The position numbers were made by a program, and so were the translations under genes. Positions 1 to 12,858 of a DNA stretch of 64,000 nucleotides are shown here, one piece after another. Below the pieces are notes generated by a model. That model did not search any database and was not told where the DNA came from. It saw only the letters and a list, made by a program, of their open reading frames with translations. This stretch comes from Bolinopsis microptera (lineage: Eukaryota; Ctenophora; Tentaculata; Lobata; Bolinopsidae), in NCBI RefSeq assembly GCF_026151205.1, contig NC_087076.1, positions 20,764,828-20,828,827 on the forward strand, in the 5' to 3' direction. How positions within the stretch are numbered: the first letter of the stretch is position 1; every line of letters starts with the position of its first letter.

Positions 1-456
1 CTCACAATTGTTTAGATTTGTAGCTTTGTTTATCAACGATGATATTTATGAAAGGGCAATTGAAATTGAGATCGATTTGCCTCTTAAACGACAAACGTGC
101 CTCCAACTGTTAAATAGATCAAAATTCTACATTCTACCAGATTCTTATCTACCTAGATTCTACCTAGATTCTACCATAATAGTCGATATATTATATACCA
201 GAGCACGTCACATTTCAATAATTTTACAATATGTTATTATATCACTATCAGCTACATATGTTTGAAGGATTAAAACACTTTTATAACGGTGCTGTTAGAA
301 TAACAGAATATTTACGCTATAAAACAGTTGACATCAAGATTATTATAACATTACCAAACTAAGTAAAAAATAACAACTGTCCAATGTTCTAACCATGAAC
401 CTAACCAAAAATGTCAATAAATATCAGTCTATTCGAAATCAAAGTCATATCACTAT
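1..456. other. AT-rich stretch, no gene seen
   Basis: The stretch is AT-rich. The only open frame, at 8-265, shows no recognisable domain, and its composition resembles the surrounding non-coding sequence. I see no splice-consistent coding exon or repeat family here. Confidence 0.5.
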
Positions 457-2818
457 GAAGACCCGTGTTTTAGCCCGGTAGGTGAGGTATGATAGAGCCG
501 GCCAGCCCGGTAGGTGAGGTCCAGTAGTTGCCCGGAGGCGGCGTAGATTTGGGTGATGAGGTCTCCTCCTGCCACGTTGTACATTCCTTTGTGTGGTTCC
601 TCCTTCTCTCCTTCCTCTTCTTGAATATCTGAGGGGGGAGGGTGATCACAGAGTAGAGAATATATAATAAGGGATATTTTATAGTAGTGCTGTCACGTGA
701 CAAAAATGAGCTCTCATTCGTTCATTACTTAGCCACGACTCGACCTGTCAAACGTTTTTGGAGAGGTTTATCAACTACTTCTATCTTACTCACTATAATT
801 ACTGCAGTATTAGATCAGGATCAGAGACGGGTTCAAGATTAGGATATTATATAAGCTACAGGAAAAGAAGATTATTTTTTATTAACGGCACTCTTCCCAC
901 AAACACCACATACCGGGAAGAACAAGTCTAATTTTAGAGGCTGGATTTCCGTCCAGCCACATCAGTGCTCTGAATAACAGCAGGACGTTGATGTTCCATG
1001 GTCTGGACTAGCGTACCAACTTTCCACCCAGGGATGGAACAAGAGCTCCAGCTCGTACAAACTGGTCTTGACCAGCGGACGACCAGGACAGAGGAGTTCT
1101 CTCAGTTTCTCTATCAGAAGGATTAGGTCCTCGTAGGAGCTGGAGCTAGCAGGGAGGTCTCCGTACATGCCTGACCATTATGTTGGTTAGAGAAATACAC
1201 CAAACAATCATTAGTTTAACAAAACAATTATTACACCAAACAATTATTAATAAAGTGAGGTTATAACTGTAAACTTGTTACACCCCGCAATATCACTACC
1301 GTCCGGAACAATAATTATTTTAAGTTATGATTTTAAGTTTAACATAAGTTAATAGAATATTATTATATTAGTTACGATCGATTGTAACAAACCTGCAACA
1401 TGACATTATTACAGGGAAGCCTCCGGGTGGGAGGACTCCGTACCATGGGGGACTTCTGGCAACGTTCCAGGAATTTCTTTTCTCTTCTCGAACCTTCTTC
1501 AAGTGCCGCTGAATCACTTTATTAAGTTTAACTTTAGTCCAAGAGTAGATTCATAGAAAAAGTAACCAGTAACTGATTCCAATTAAACTAAAAAGTCATT
1601 AGGTTCTAGTTACTAGTTATTAGTTACTAGTTACTACTTACTATAGTAGTTACCAGGATACATAAAGTTAGTTACCCTGTCCCCGCCAGAGAAATTTGCT
1701 TCCTCATTTCTTGATGAGATGAAATCTTGACAAGATCTTATCGCAATAATATATCTTTAGACTTAAATCGATGTTTAATATTTAAAGAGATTTATAAGTT
1801 TAACAGTGTAACAATGTCTAATTCTCTCCAAGACGCAGTTTACCGAGTAAAGTGAAAGCTTAACTTGCCTGGATAACAACGAAGTAGGGAGCATAACTGG
1901 TTGCCGGGGTAATTTCATTGGATCCTCCTGCCCGGACAGTAATAATGTCATGTTGCAGGTTTGTTACAATTAATGATTGAGTCAATTTTGTTTTGAGCCT
2001 ACCGTGATCTTCATTGCATCTGCTACATTGATACCCAGTGTTATAACAGGTAGTAGATAAGCTTACTGATTGTTCAGTGTGCTTTGTGCCCCAGGTGTGC
2101 CCGAGGTGTGCCCGAGGTGTGCCCGAGTTTGTGCCCCAGGTGTGCCCGAGGTGTGCCCCAGATGTGCATCGGCAGATTACCGAGTTACCGAACACTATAA
2201 GGGCCCCCAATGTCAAACTAATGTCCGTTCAAACAAAGTTCTGTAATTAGGTACGTTTATCTTATAAGGTTTATCGGATCCCAGACTCTTTCACGTACAC
2301 TCAGAAGACTGCTATGATAGTAAATTAACCATTAATATTCCCTATCCAGGATAGTTTAAAGAAGGTCAGAATTTAGTCCCTCCCCTCTAAAGCTTAGTCA
2401 AGATAAAGGTTCATCAATAGGCAGATACTGAATAACTGAATAACTGAATAATATATCTAATACTAGAAGCTCTTGCACTCACAAGACTTCTTACAGCTGA
2501 CCCGGATTAACCGACCTTACATCTTATCATACATCAACAGTTATACTAGTACTATAAAAATAGTTGCTTGCGTGAAAAGAATAAACAAAACACCTCTCAA
2601 TATTATCTTATTATTATGTCGTTAGTTATGTTCAATAGCTGATATTTAACTTCTGGTTTTTATAAGAATCAATTGAACAGGGAGTCACTAGAAAGACGGC
2701 TATAAAATCTAGAATCTTACCTTAATCTTTTATATTCTGTGCTGAATATTCCCGGAGGAGGGCAGATTCGTCTTGGTCTCTTACAAACTTTCTTCTCATC
2801 GTTAGGTGATGCTGCTAC
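457..2818 (-). CDS. possible exons of an unassigned minus-strand gene
   Basis: Four minus-strand blocks look exon-like but I cannot chain them into one protein. The block at 2721-2818 has an excellent AAG|GTAAGA donor and encodes a basic, Pro/Cys-containing stretch (…KRPRRICPPPGIF…). The block near 1413-1508 is bordered by an AG and a GT. It joins in phase (phase 1) to 962-1174, which encodes about 68 residues with a helical part (…LLIEKLRELL…) and ends in a stop at 962. The block at about 457-628 starts after a pyrimidine-rich CTCAG acceptor and contains …VAGGDLITQIYAASGQLLDL… before a stop. I recognise no family. Phases do not link all four, so they may belong to two genes or to none, and a pseudogene is equally possible. 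Confidence 0.22.
1381..1970. repeat. 32-bp perfect inverted repeat, 526-bp spacer
   Basis: Positions 1381-1412 on the plus strand are identical to the reverse complement of 1939-1970, over 32 bases. The right copy lies inside a minus-strand open frame and the left copy adjoins the candidate exon ending near 1413. I recognise no element around it. Confidence 0.7.
2088..2168. repeat. 11-bp minisatellite
   Basis: About seven imperfect units of the 11-mer AGGTGTGCCCG/C are in tandem, some truncated. They keep a minus-strand frame open (1860-2216) only because of the repeat, so I do not call that frame a gene. Confidence 0.8.
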
Positions 2819-3500
2819 CTAGGATGTCTGAGTGATGGTATTTGTTTGAAATTTCTAACGATGGTAACATGAGTATGTAAAATACTAACAGCTGAGCTTG
2901 TTTAAAATCTTGTTGAACTGGAAAATATAACCAATATAACAATTCTTTGATCTAAATAATCAGAATGTTTAATGAATAAAGTACGTACCTTATAAGCGTG
3001 TTATATGACGGATTTGATATTATCATTCGTCTCCCATCAGTGAAAAAGACTCTGAAATTAAGAGTGATTTAGATTGTACCATGATAATTTGTATCGTTAT
3101 AATAAAGTGATAGTAGCAAGGAGTATACAGAAATTATATTATGTTCTCGACTAAACCTATTTATCTATTATCAATAAAAACTTTCATTAAAACTGTGAAT
3201 ACAAATTATGGTGGTTTTAGATTTGAAATGCAAATGAACTTTGATGTGATTGCTTTGACATGACGATGATCGCTCACTATGTATGATATCAGATATGTTG
3301 TTCGTTTCTAGTTCCGAAGAAGTTGCGGTAGTCCGTAGGTTGCTGATAGTTACAATCCTTTTCTTCTCCATAGCTCACATTTTCTTCCACTGAATGAGGG
3401 ATTAATATAAATGACAAGATCGTGAAATCACGGTACAAACCTATTTTTCTTAAACACATTGAACATAATTTTAATATCCAAACAGATAAAAATACTTCAG

Positions 3501-6500
3501 TCAGTTGAATCGCTCCAAGGTTTCAAAATTATCTTTCTTGACTGCATCCAGAAGTTGTAAAACTGCAATTAGAAAAATTATCTTATCGAATAACCTTCAA
3601 AAATCCTTTCGTTCAACTCGATACAAATAACCTCATAAATTATTCTATGGACAATTTGCACTTTTCTGGTTTAGTCTGTTCGATCAACGATAAGTTGGTA
3701 TTGAAAGATTTTGACAAGTATAATGCGCAATCGATCCACGTTAATCAAACACGATAGTAAAAAGTGAAAGATAATTATCCCTCGAACAATGTCGATCATG
3801 GATTGTACCTACTTCATTACAAGATATCTGTCTTTAAGGAAAAGTTTAACTCTGAAGTTAATATCCTGGAGAGACTTGAATAACATTACATAATAACAAA
3901 GCACATCAATTGGACTGGTCGTCGATAGAGACAACAATGTTATAACATTATCACCACATTCCAACAATGAAACAGGAACGTGGATATGGTGAGTGAATGT
4001 GAGTGATAATGAGCCAGGTTACTCAGAAGGATTCAAACACTTGATCAGCAACTTGACAACTTCTCTCTCTTGTGAGCAAAGTAGCAATTATGGGAGCTAA
4101 AAGCTCATGCTACATTAAACTTTCGTCATATTTATGATAAACATATAAGTAAAATGAAACTATTAAATCATTCAATACGATAAGATAATATCAGCTTATT
4201 TATTGGTTCATTCACCTGAGTTAACACATTTAGGACGTGAAGACTGGTGAGAGTATACAATTCCTTTCTCACAAGTTATCGCTTTACTGCCCGTCAGCAA
4301 GTACTCAGAATCGCAGACTACTGTGATAGCAGTTCCGTACGTGATAGGAAATGTAGCGTCAGTTGAAAGGTAGTTTTCAATCATCATACCCGTGCAGCGA
4401 TCTGCAGATTAAGGTTACAATTTTAGTATCTTCAACTTACTATATATAATATGTATGTATACATTTCTTCATTATTCTGATATCAAAGATGGTTGTACAT
4501 TTTTGAATTAATGATTTTCAAACCTATGGTGCAGGTTGGACGTTGACCGATGGTGAAGGAAAAATCTCTGATACAAGTGATACTGTTGTCTCCGGCGAGA
4601 GTGTGACCAGGCTTACAGTTCACCTCCACCACAGTTCCTACTATCACAGGAAAGGTGCTGGTTGTTGTCATGTCTGAAACAGCTGCTGGTAGTTCTGTAC
4701 ACGTATCTGAGATGATTGCGTATCAGTTTGTGGCTACGATATTATAAATCAGGGAAAGTGAGTAACGAATTTCAGGTGAATATGGAAAAATGTATTCAAT
4801 TCAACCAATTTTTCTTTTTCCTGATGTCACCCATGCCAATGTTGACAATATCAGTAAGTGCTCTTAATTGCCCTTTCTCTCAATGTAACCCTCATGTCAC
4901 TGCTACTGTGTCTCAACTCTTTAATCATAATTACTTTTTGAGAGCACTACAAAAACCTACCTAAAATACACTGAGGAGAATCCAAGTAACTCCAGTTTTT
5001 GTCCTTAATACAGGTGATGAGTCTGCTCCCTGACAGACTGTACCCCGGGATACAGTCCATTTCCACAATTGTACCGTGGTCCACTGGAAGTGAGGTGCTG
5101 GTCTTCAAGTCAAAGATATTCGGCAATTCTGTACACTTTTCTGAAAAAACAAACCCTAATATTTATATAGAAGCATAGAGTCTGATTTCTGATAGTTTTT
5201 CTTAGTATGTATATTGTAAAATGATTTTAGGAATTCAGATTCATGTCAACAATTCTTGTTAAAAAATTATACAATTAAAGTCAGTTTGATAGTGCAGGCA
5301 TCACTATGAATTCAACCTTTTGAAAAACAAATTCTTACCGATGATACAAGTGGGAAGTTGACTCGATGAGATGTAGTCAGCGTCTTGAACGCAGGTTATC
5401 GTTTTGTCTCCTGAAGTGAGGGTGAACCCCTCAAAGCAGTTCACGAATATCTCAGCTCCTTTCTTCACCGGGAATGCAGAGTCTGTTTTTAAGTGTCCTC
5501 CTATCGGCAACTCCGTACAAGTTTCTGTAGAATCTAATGCTATCTCCGGTCTTCTTATACGAAATACGAATAACTTTTACTTTTGAGTGAACTGTTTTTG
5601 CGGAAAGGGTTTTAATTTCTAACCGGTTAAAACAACAAATTTATCAAATTTAATGAGATTTTGATGTCAGTTCAAAATCGCACTGACCGCCATCGTTGCA
5701 CTTAGGTTTTTCCTGGAAATCGAAATGCACACCCTGGTTACAGGTGATCACTTCGTCACCCCTTAATTCTTTGTCTTCCGAACAGCTCACTGACACAACT
5801 ATCCCGTAACTCACAGGGAAAATCGTGCTCGACTTTAGATGTGAGATATCAGGAGGTACGCCGGAACAGTACTCTGGTTGTTATGACAATTTTTATAATA
5901 ATGCAGTAAGTCAATTAACACTCAAAAGTTATATTCTTATATTGTGCAATTGTGTCATTTACGTTGCAAAGTAACAATCTTTTTCATATTTAGCTCTAAA
6001 AACAAAACAAAAAAGTAAATGACAGAAGTTACAATGATATACTCACTTTCTTCGCAAGAAGGATGTTTACCATGAATACTTTGATAGTTATCATTCTGGA
6101 TACATGTGATGATGTCACCACCTACAAGAGAGTACCCAGCATCACAATGCACTGTTACCCGGGTATCGTAGGGAACAGGAAATTGGGTGGTTGTTCCTAG
6201 GTTCTGGATGTTCGGCAGTTTGCTGCATTCGTCTGTGTGTACAAATTGTTTACCAAGCTAGAAGTCAAGGTACGACGATTAAAATGACTTAGGAAACAGA
6301 AGGGAAAGAAAACACATGATTTAAACCAGCCCACTTATGTGCGACAAATATTCTGTTTAAAAGTAACTGTAATTAATAAAGATAAACGAAACAAAGCCTT
6401 AAAAGAGCAAACAATATATAGAAACAGTTTTTAGTTTTATTATTATAATGTGCTCGGTCAAATAACAAATTACAAATTACAAATTTGTCGAGAATAAATC

Positions 6501-9500
6501 GCATATTTTATACATTGTATGTTCAAACCTAACACACAAGAAGGCTCTTCGTTGAAGGAGAAGTCATCTTCCTCAATACACGTGACAGTGCTGGCTCCGG
6601 TCAGAGTGTGTCCAGTGCTACACGTCAAGGACACTTCACTCCCAGGTGCGAGGGGGAACTGTGACTCTGTCATTATCTGTCCCCAGCTTGAGGGCAAGCT
6701 CTCACATGAAACTGAGAATGGGTTACATCATTGATATTGTGGAACAATCAAATTGAGTTTATCGGTTCAAATATAAGTATTTTTCGATGATATTTGTGAA
6801 AGTTGAAAGATCGTTTCGCGGAAGACCCCCTGACACTTAATTTATTTCTTAAGTCCTACATCTACCTGCCAAAACCATAGTACGGGCAATAGCAAGAAAA
6901 AGCATTGCAAAGCTTCGAAAAATATGATAAAATAACAGATTTACTGCATTTTGTTCGATCATCGTTTGCTTGAGATCCTTGAGGACAAGCAGTACACAAT
7001 CCCGAACTCTCTGTACTGTATGTGTAAGGAGGACATTGTTGACACTCTGTTATAGAACTGTCTTTGTAGGTACCCGCCGGACAAGACACTAAAAAGGTTA
7101 TCAACAATAAGGCAGTTGGTTCTATAATGTTTATTCTAAAATAAGTCACTGCCCTGATTATGAATGGCTCTTGTAACTGAGTAATATTACACTTAATCAT
7201 TGAATCTGGACGTTTCCGTTCAAGTTCTGATTTGATATTTGATCGATAAAATCATATAAATAAGTAACAGCTATTAGGTAACAGTTCAAATCCCAATACT
7301 CACCACAATCGGTTTTATCAGAGTTAGTGTCTTTTCCTATCCCGCAAGTGCTGCAAGAATCAGATCCTGCAGCACTGAATGTTCCTACTTCACATTTGGA
7401 ACAGGTTGCAGATCCAGCAGCACTATATTTCCCAGCTTCGCATTCAGAACAGGTTGCAGATCCAGCAGCACTATATTTCCCAGCTTCGCATTCAGAACAG
7501 GTTGCAGATCCAGCAGCACTATATTTCCCAGCTTCGCATTCAGAACAGGTTGCAGATCCAGCAGCACTATATTTCCCAGCTTCGCATTCTGAAAAAATTA
7601 AGCAAAAAAATTATATTATCGCAATAAAAGTTTGATCCCAACAAACTTTCATTGATCTTACTGCCAAGAAGTGGTACAGATTCAAGCCTAAATGATACCT
7701 AAATATCTGTAAAAAAATTCACCGAATTGTTTGACAATTACATTTCAATACTTAGCAAGTTTTGAACTAGTGATATAGTGAAGATCCAGCAGCTGCTGGA
7801 CAAAAAGTTCGAAGTGGAAAAATTGTTGAAAAAAATTCAACGGACTTTAACTGGGACGGACCTTAAGATGAACGTTAGGGCCTCCAGCGTTCAAGTAATG
7901 TCCGTCCAAATAAGGTCCGATAAGGTATTCAACACAGTCTGCACTCATGCACTGTAACTAATGTGGATATATTTGAAGAGTGTTTCACAGTGGCTACTTT
8001 CTATTCCACTTAGATTATTATTTCACGTAAGCTGTAATCATATAGTAATCCCCTAGAGGTGGATTTTGGAAACATAATAGTGATACGAAATTTGCCTTCA
8101 GTCGTTAATCCCTACTTATACAAAAAGTCTCACCTAGCTTGCATTCGGGCATACTTCCAGAGTATGAGTACGTTGTTCCGTAACTGCAGGTAACTTCGCT
8201 GCTGCCAAGGTTGAAAGTTCTTGTTGAGTCAGCACATCTCACTGTCAACAAAGTGTCTCTCGTAACCGGTGGTTGAGGAGATAATTCAGTTAACAACCAG
8301 GATGAGGGGACTCCATCACAACCGCCTGTAAAGCCGTTTTGTCACAGTTGGGATATTTGCATACTTTCCATCGTTATGAATATAAGATTCGCGCTTTACT
8401 TGTTACAATTTATTGTTTCGAAAGCCTAATTCTTGATTTGAATTCATTCTAGATATTTGAAATTTTCATTTAGATTATAATATTATATCCTTTTGTTTAC
8501 CCATGCGATATTGAGCAGAGGCCTTGTCATTGTCAACGAATGCCAATTTCGCTACGTCTTTCCTCCAATAGTTTTTCCAATTGTCATCACTGCATGTTGA
8601 GTCAGACATCAGGACGCTGAACTTCTCGTAATCGTCAAGGGAAGCCACTAGCCTAGGGGAGTTACCCAATGTTTTGGAGATTTTCCAAATGCCATTTCTA
8701 CCGGTGTTACCATCGTAGTTTCCCCGATAATGCCTACCACCAGAGAAGCACTTCACAATGTAGTATTCGTTCGAACCAAGGAAAATCTCCAGTGCTCCGA
8801 CCTCTATATCCTGGATAATAGAGGAATTTTAATACACATCTTAATAATATTCAAGGATGACCTGATCAGTGATCACCTGATAGTCGAATTGAAATACTTA
8901 AAATGACCCTATCCAATATCTATGATACCACATACTTTGTCGGATCTTATTTGGTCGAACCTTACATGGAGCGCTCCACACGTTATCTCAAAATTAAATT
9001 CCGTCTACCAATGTCCGACCAAAATTATGTTTGTCCATATTATAATGTCTGCCAAAAATAAAGTATTAAATTTGAGAGACTTGTAATTACGAAGACAATT
9101 TAGTAACCTCAGATGTGTAGAACCAGACTTCAACTCTCTCCACGGAGTTTGTAATTGTCCGTATCTCCAACGGAATGCCTTCAAGGTCGAATGTGTCGTA
9201 TGAGTTTTTGTTTATGTTTTTCCAGCCTAAAATAAATGGTATTAATAGCAAAAGAAGTTGCACGCAGCCCATGGTTGGATCTTGATTGTCAATGATATGA
9301 TTCATTTCATGCTAAGATGTTAGATATAACTGCATGTTGCCGTTATCACTATGCTGTCTTGCTATGATACAGTTGCCACTGAACGCATTTGGATGGAGAA
9401 TAAGTGTTGAATACAGGTTGCACTTGTGCGGAGGTGAAAAAAGCATGAAAAGAGATGGATGACAACAAGATATTGACGATAGAGATAAATTTATAAACGA

Positions 9501-9701
9501 CATTGTTATGTAAGAAATTGTGACTTTTAGGACGACCCTCTATTTTGAAAGAGTCACCATTTTAACTGGTTGAATCAAGTGAATACCTTGCCCAGTTGTA
9601 GGTCCTACAAGGAAGAGAGTCAATAGGAAGACAGTTAGGATGTCTTTTTTCGGGTCCCGATATCTACACATCTTTCTTTGTAGAACCATCGAATTTAACA
9701 T
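3501..9701 (-). CDS. secreted/surface CCP (sushi) and GCC2/GCC3 repeat protein
   Basis: The gene is multi-exon and read right to left. Exon 1 (9587-9701) starts at ATG 9701 and encodes a 38-residue basic-then-hydrophobic signal peptide (…ILTVFLLTLFLV…). Exons 9108-9226 and 8501-8810 give an N-terminal module of about 145 residues that I do not recognise. A CCP exon follows at 8134-8325. Cys-rich GCC2/GCC3 (ephrin-receptor-like) repeats lie in 7304-7588 and 6945-7088. Seven more CCP exons sit at 6529-6711, 6047-6232, 5688-5873, 5339-5524, 4961-5140, 4524-4706 and 4216-4401. Each CCP exon is about 60 codons with four Cys, opens with C-x-x-LP or a variant, and is symmetric phase 1-1, the classic shufflable sushi exon. 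Two phase-1 terminal exons are possible: 3501-3562 (ends …ETLERFN-stop) or 3289-3389 (ends …GTRNEQHI-stop). I see no membrane segment, so it is probably secreted, but the C-terminus is unsettled. The CCP and GCC2/GCC3 modules recall SVEP1-like proteins; no von Willebrand A domain is visible. Confidence 0.82.
7401..7590 (-). repeat. four near-identical 48-bp coding units (16-residue GCC2/GCC3 repeat)
   Basis: Units begin at 7401, 7449, 7497 and 7545 and appear identical. On the minus strand each encodes ECEAGKYSAAGSATCS, a two-Cys ephrin-receptor-like repeat. More diverged units follow at 7304-7400. The identity suggests recent in-frame expansion within one exon. Confidence 0.9.
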
Positions 9702-9756
9702 CCACGCTGTATATTTCAGAGTTTAATAAATAGGTTGATATCATCATCTTACTTAT

Positions 9757-10635
9757 AATTCAGAGAATTCCCTTTGTATACAATCTTTGTACGTACGACC
9801 GCCCACGTGCAAATCAGACGAAAAATATGAACTTGCGTAGTAACCATGGTAACGAGAGTTATTACGCACACATGCACGTGCAAAGATTGGCGAACGGCAT
9901 TTTTTATCGGTTTTTCTAGTCTATGTTGTCTCTACTATAATTCAAAGAATTATTTTTGTATGTATGTATGTACGACCGCCCACGTGCAAAACAAACGAAA
10001 AATATGAACTTGCGTAGTAACCATGGTAACGAGGGTTGTTACACGCACGTGCACGTGCAAAGATTGTTAAAACAGCATTTTTATTTTTTATCGTTTTTGT
10101 TGATATTACGTTGTGTTTAGTGCAATTAACATTTTAATTGGCTGTATCTTCGGTTGTGCAGGATATTTTTTGACGCAATTTAAACTTACTAACAAAAAAT
10201 ACTATTAGCTTCCTCCCTGTTACCACGGGTTTTCTAGTCTCTACTATAATTCAAAAGATTCTTTCTGTTGTATGTATGTACGACCGCCCACGTGCAAATA
10301 AAACGAGAAATAGGTAGTTGCGTAGCTACCATAGTAACGAGGGTTGTTACACGCACGTGCACGTGCAAATATTGTTAAAACGGCATTTTTATCGGTTTTG
10401 TTGATATTACGCTGTGTTTAGTATGAGCAACATTTTAATCGGCTGTATCTTCGGTTGTGTAGGATATTTTTTGACGCGATTTAAACTTACTAACAAAAAA
10501 TACTATTAGCTTCCTCCCTGTTACCACGGGTTTTCTAGTCTCTACTATAATTCAAAAGATTCTTTTTGTTGTCTGTATGTACGACCGCCCACGTGCAAAT
10601 TAGATAAAAATAGAAAGTTGCATAGTATTAGTAAC
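9757..10635. repeat. tandem array of ~300-bp repeats
   Basis: Units recur at about 9757 (short), 9936, 10237 and 10541. Each carries the block TACGACCGCCCACGTGCAAA, then a TTGCGTAG…CCATGGTAACGAG segment, CACGTGCACGTGCAAA, and TTATCGGTTTTGTTGATATTACG. The array resumes at 14560-15110, on the far side of the hAT element. I see no coding potential. Confidence 0.8.
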
Positions 10636-10663
10636 CATGGTAACGGTGTTCAAAACTTAGATG

Positions 10664-10746
10664 GCAAGTACGTACGGTACAGGGCTTTAAGTACGTACGG
10701 TACAGCTACTTTTAAAGGTACGTACCGTACAGGCACTGTAAGGTAC
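10664..10746. repeat. GTACGTAC-type palindromic repeats
   Basis: Three near-copies of a GTACGTACGGTACAG-like unit lie within 80 bp, the third in inverse orientation (GTACGTACCGTACAG), so the stretch is strongly palindromic. Confidence 0.7.
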
Positions 10747-10973
10747 AATTTTTTTTTCAAATTTTTAGAATCAACTTCAGTGAATTACTTGCAATTTTTG
10801 ATTAGTATTATCATCATAATTTTTGAAATAGAAGTCGAAAATAAACACAGTGGTTAAAACCTTAGTTGTAGTGAACGTACGGAACGTTCACTAAAAATAG
10901 TTTGTGAACGCGTTCGCTAAAAGATTTTAACGTTCGGAACATAAGGAACGTTAATTGCTATAATGAAATTAAA

Positions 10974-11540
10974 ATGCCGGACATAGCCCAATTATCCGGC
11001 AAAGTACTAGCGTTTCCATTGCCACTTGCCGACAGGATTTGCCACGTTGTAACAGACAATCCAAATGTCAATAAATCTCTACGACGCTTAATCGAAGCTG
11101 ATTATGAACACATCATACGATCATGCTGTGTAACCCACCAGTTCGATCTACTTGCCGAGGATGTCGGGAAGTTGAGCTGGACCAAGGAGACATTGTCGAA
11201 TTGTAACAAAATAGTTACAAATGTGAAGAATCACGACATGATTCTAAAAACGTTAAGAACCCATTCTCTTGTCAATTTGCTAAAACCAGGGGAAACTCGG
11301 TTTGCCACCCAGTTTATTATGTTAGAGAGACTGAAGGGTTCCAAGGATACTTTGATTAAGACTTATATTGATCCAACCCTTACTGAGTCTGTTAGCAATA
11401 AAAGTAATGCATACAAGAATTTGTTTGAGTGCGCTAAAGATTTAGTGTTTGACCCCCATTTCTGGATAGAAGTCGACTATTTATGCTCAATTCTCGAGCC
11501 GATAATGGTCTTGCTTAGATTTTCAGACAATACAGGGTGA
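10974..11540 (+). pseudogene. hAT transposase, central fragment
   Basis: This 188-codon open frame reads as the middle of an hAT transposase. It contains VVTDNPNVNKSLRRL and a CCVTHQFDLLAEDVGKL-type segment, then GETRFATQFIMLERL (the GxRW/F-like region) and a stretch preceding the insertion domain. It lacks the N-terminal BED zinc finger. A GTGAGT at its 3' end could be a splice donor, but the 730 bp to the next coding piece looks like unrelated diverged repeat, so it is more likely a broken copy. Confidence 0.82.
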
Positions 11541-12271
11541 GTTGAAAATAGTGTGTGGAAAGTAAATGGCTCTACTTTTTTTGACAAATGAAATTTCCAG
11601 TTAACTTTTGCATATTTAGGTAATGAAAATATATACTTTTTATGATAATACAATTAAAATACTTAATGATTAATAATTTGCTCAACCCATCGTCCTTTAT
11701 TAACTAGGACATATTGATAACGTGTAAGACAATTGTCTATAGCCGACTTGACTGTATTATGGGGGCAGGGGAGTCTTATGGAAATTTTCTCAAAATCGAC
11801 TTTTTAGTTAGTTGTTTCTGATAGAGGGGAGTAATATCTATCAGATGCTTTTGATGCCGTGGAAAAATATCGTTCCTAGCCGAAATTATTGCCGGTCAAA
11901 GGTCAGCGCGTGTGTGGTAATTGTATTGCGCGAGCGATTTTTGATCGCGTGCCCTGAAAATCGAGTCTAAAAATCCATTTTCTCCTACATTTTTTGAGCA
12001 ATCACCCTGAAACTTTCAGTATATGTTCTAAGGATCATTTACTTTTAGAAGAGATGAGCCAGACAGAATTTTGAGATAGGCCTTTAAAAAATTTTATTCG
12101 ATTTTGAAAATCTTGGACCTCGTTTTTTGATGATTTTTTGATTCTTAAGATTCCTGTTGGTTTCATCGGTGTAATTTATTACAAATATTATCTGTTCACC
12201 TTAAAGTTAGCAAATTTTGCTTTCCGCAATAGAAACCATAAAAGTGATATGGTTAGTCTTGCCAACAAAAG

Positions 12272-12736
12272 GTGGCTCGAGCTCCATTCCCCCTACATTC
12301 AGTAGGGTTTTGTGCTCACCCGGCTTATCAGGGATATGATCAGCACACGAATCAGGATGTCTGGAAGGAGTTTCTAGATGTCATGGACACGTGGTGTGAC
12401 GGCGCAACAAAGAAGAAGATAATTTCGCAGTACACGTTCTACCGAGAAAAAAGAGGCTTATTCTGTACTGACGCTGCCTCAAGTTTTAGCCAAGATTCTG
12501 ACGATCCAGTCTCTTGGTGGAGCAACTTCGGTTGCGAGGTACCCGAACTACAGAGTTTTGCAATGAAAGCGCTGTCGCAATCGACATCAGCCTCACCCTG
12601 TGAGACGAATTGGAGCTTGTACGACTGGGTGATAAACAAAAAAAGAAACCGCCTCACAGTTGACAAGCAGCGAGACTTTATTTATGTTAACGCAAGTTTG
12701 CGTCTTATGAACAATTCACGAATTAAGGAGCAATAA
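12272..12736 (+). pseudogene. hAT transposase, C-terminal dimerisation region
   Basis: The region encodes the hAT C-terminal (Dimer_Tnp_hAT) signature: DPVSWWSNFG, then PELQSFAMKALSQSTSASPCE and NWSLYDWVINKKRNRL, ending about 20 residues later. It is in the same orientation as the 10974-11540 piece and inside the same terminal repeats. No initiator ATG is evident; the frame opens after an upstream stop, so it depends on splicing or is decayed. Confidence 0.85.
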
Positions 12737-12825
12737 TATCATTACTATTTGCTATACTAGTGACTTATTTTTATTCATTATTGTTTATTTACTGTCTAAT
12801 TCCGACAACATGGTTTTATCTCATT

Positions 12826-12858
12826 GTACGACTAAGTTCAGCGTTCACTACAACTAAG
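12826..12858 (+). repeat. internal duplicate of the hAT right terminus
   Basis: These 33 bases are identical to 14402-14434, the true right end. The internal copy is not followed by the GTTAAAAC target duplication, so it is either a former end or a duplicated end. Confidence 0.85.

Noticed and set aside
3501-3562. Short minus-strand frame (…LLDAVKKDNFETLERFN) considered as an ankyrin-repeat exon
   Set aside because: Only about 20 residues before a stop; too little to call a domain. Kept only as a possible terminal exon of the CCP gene.
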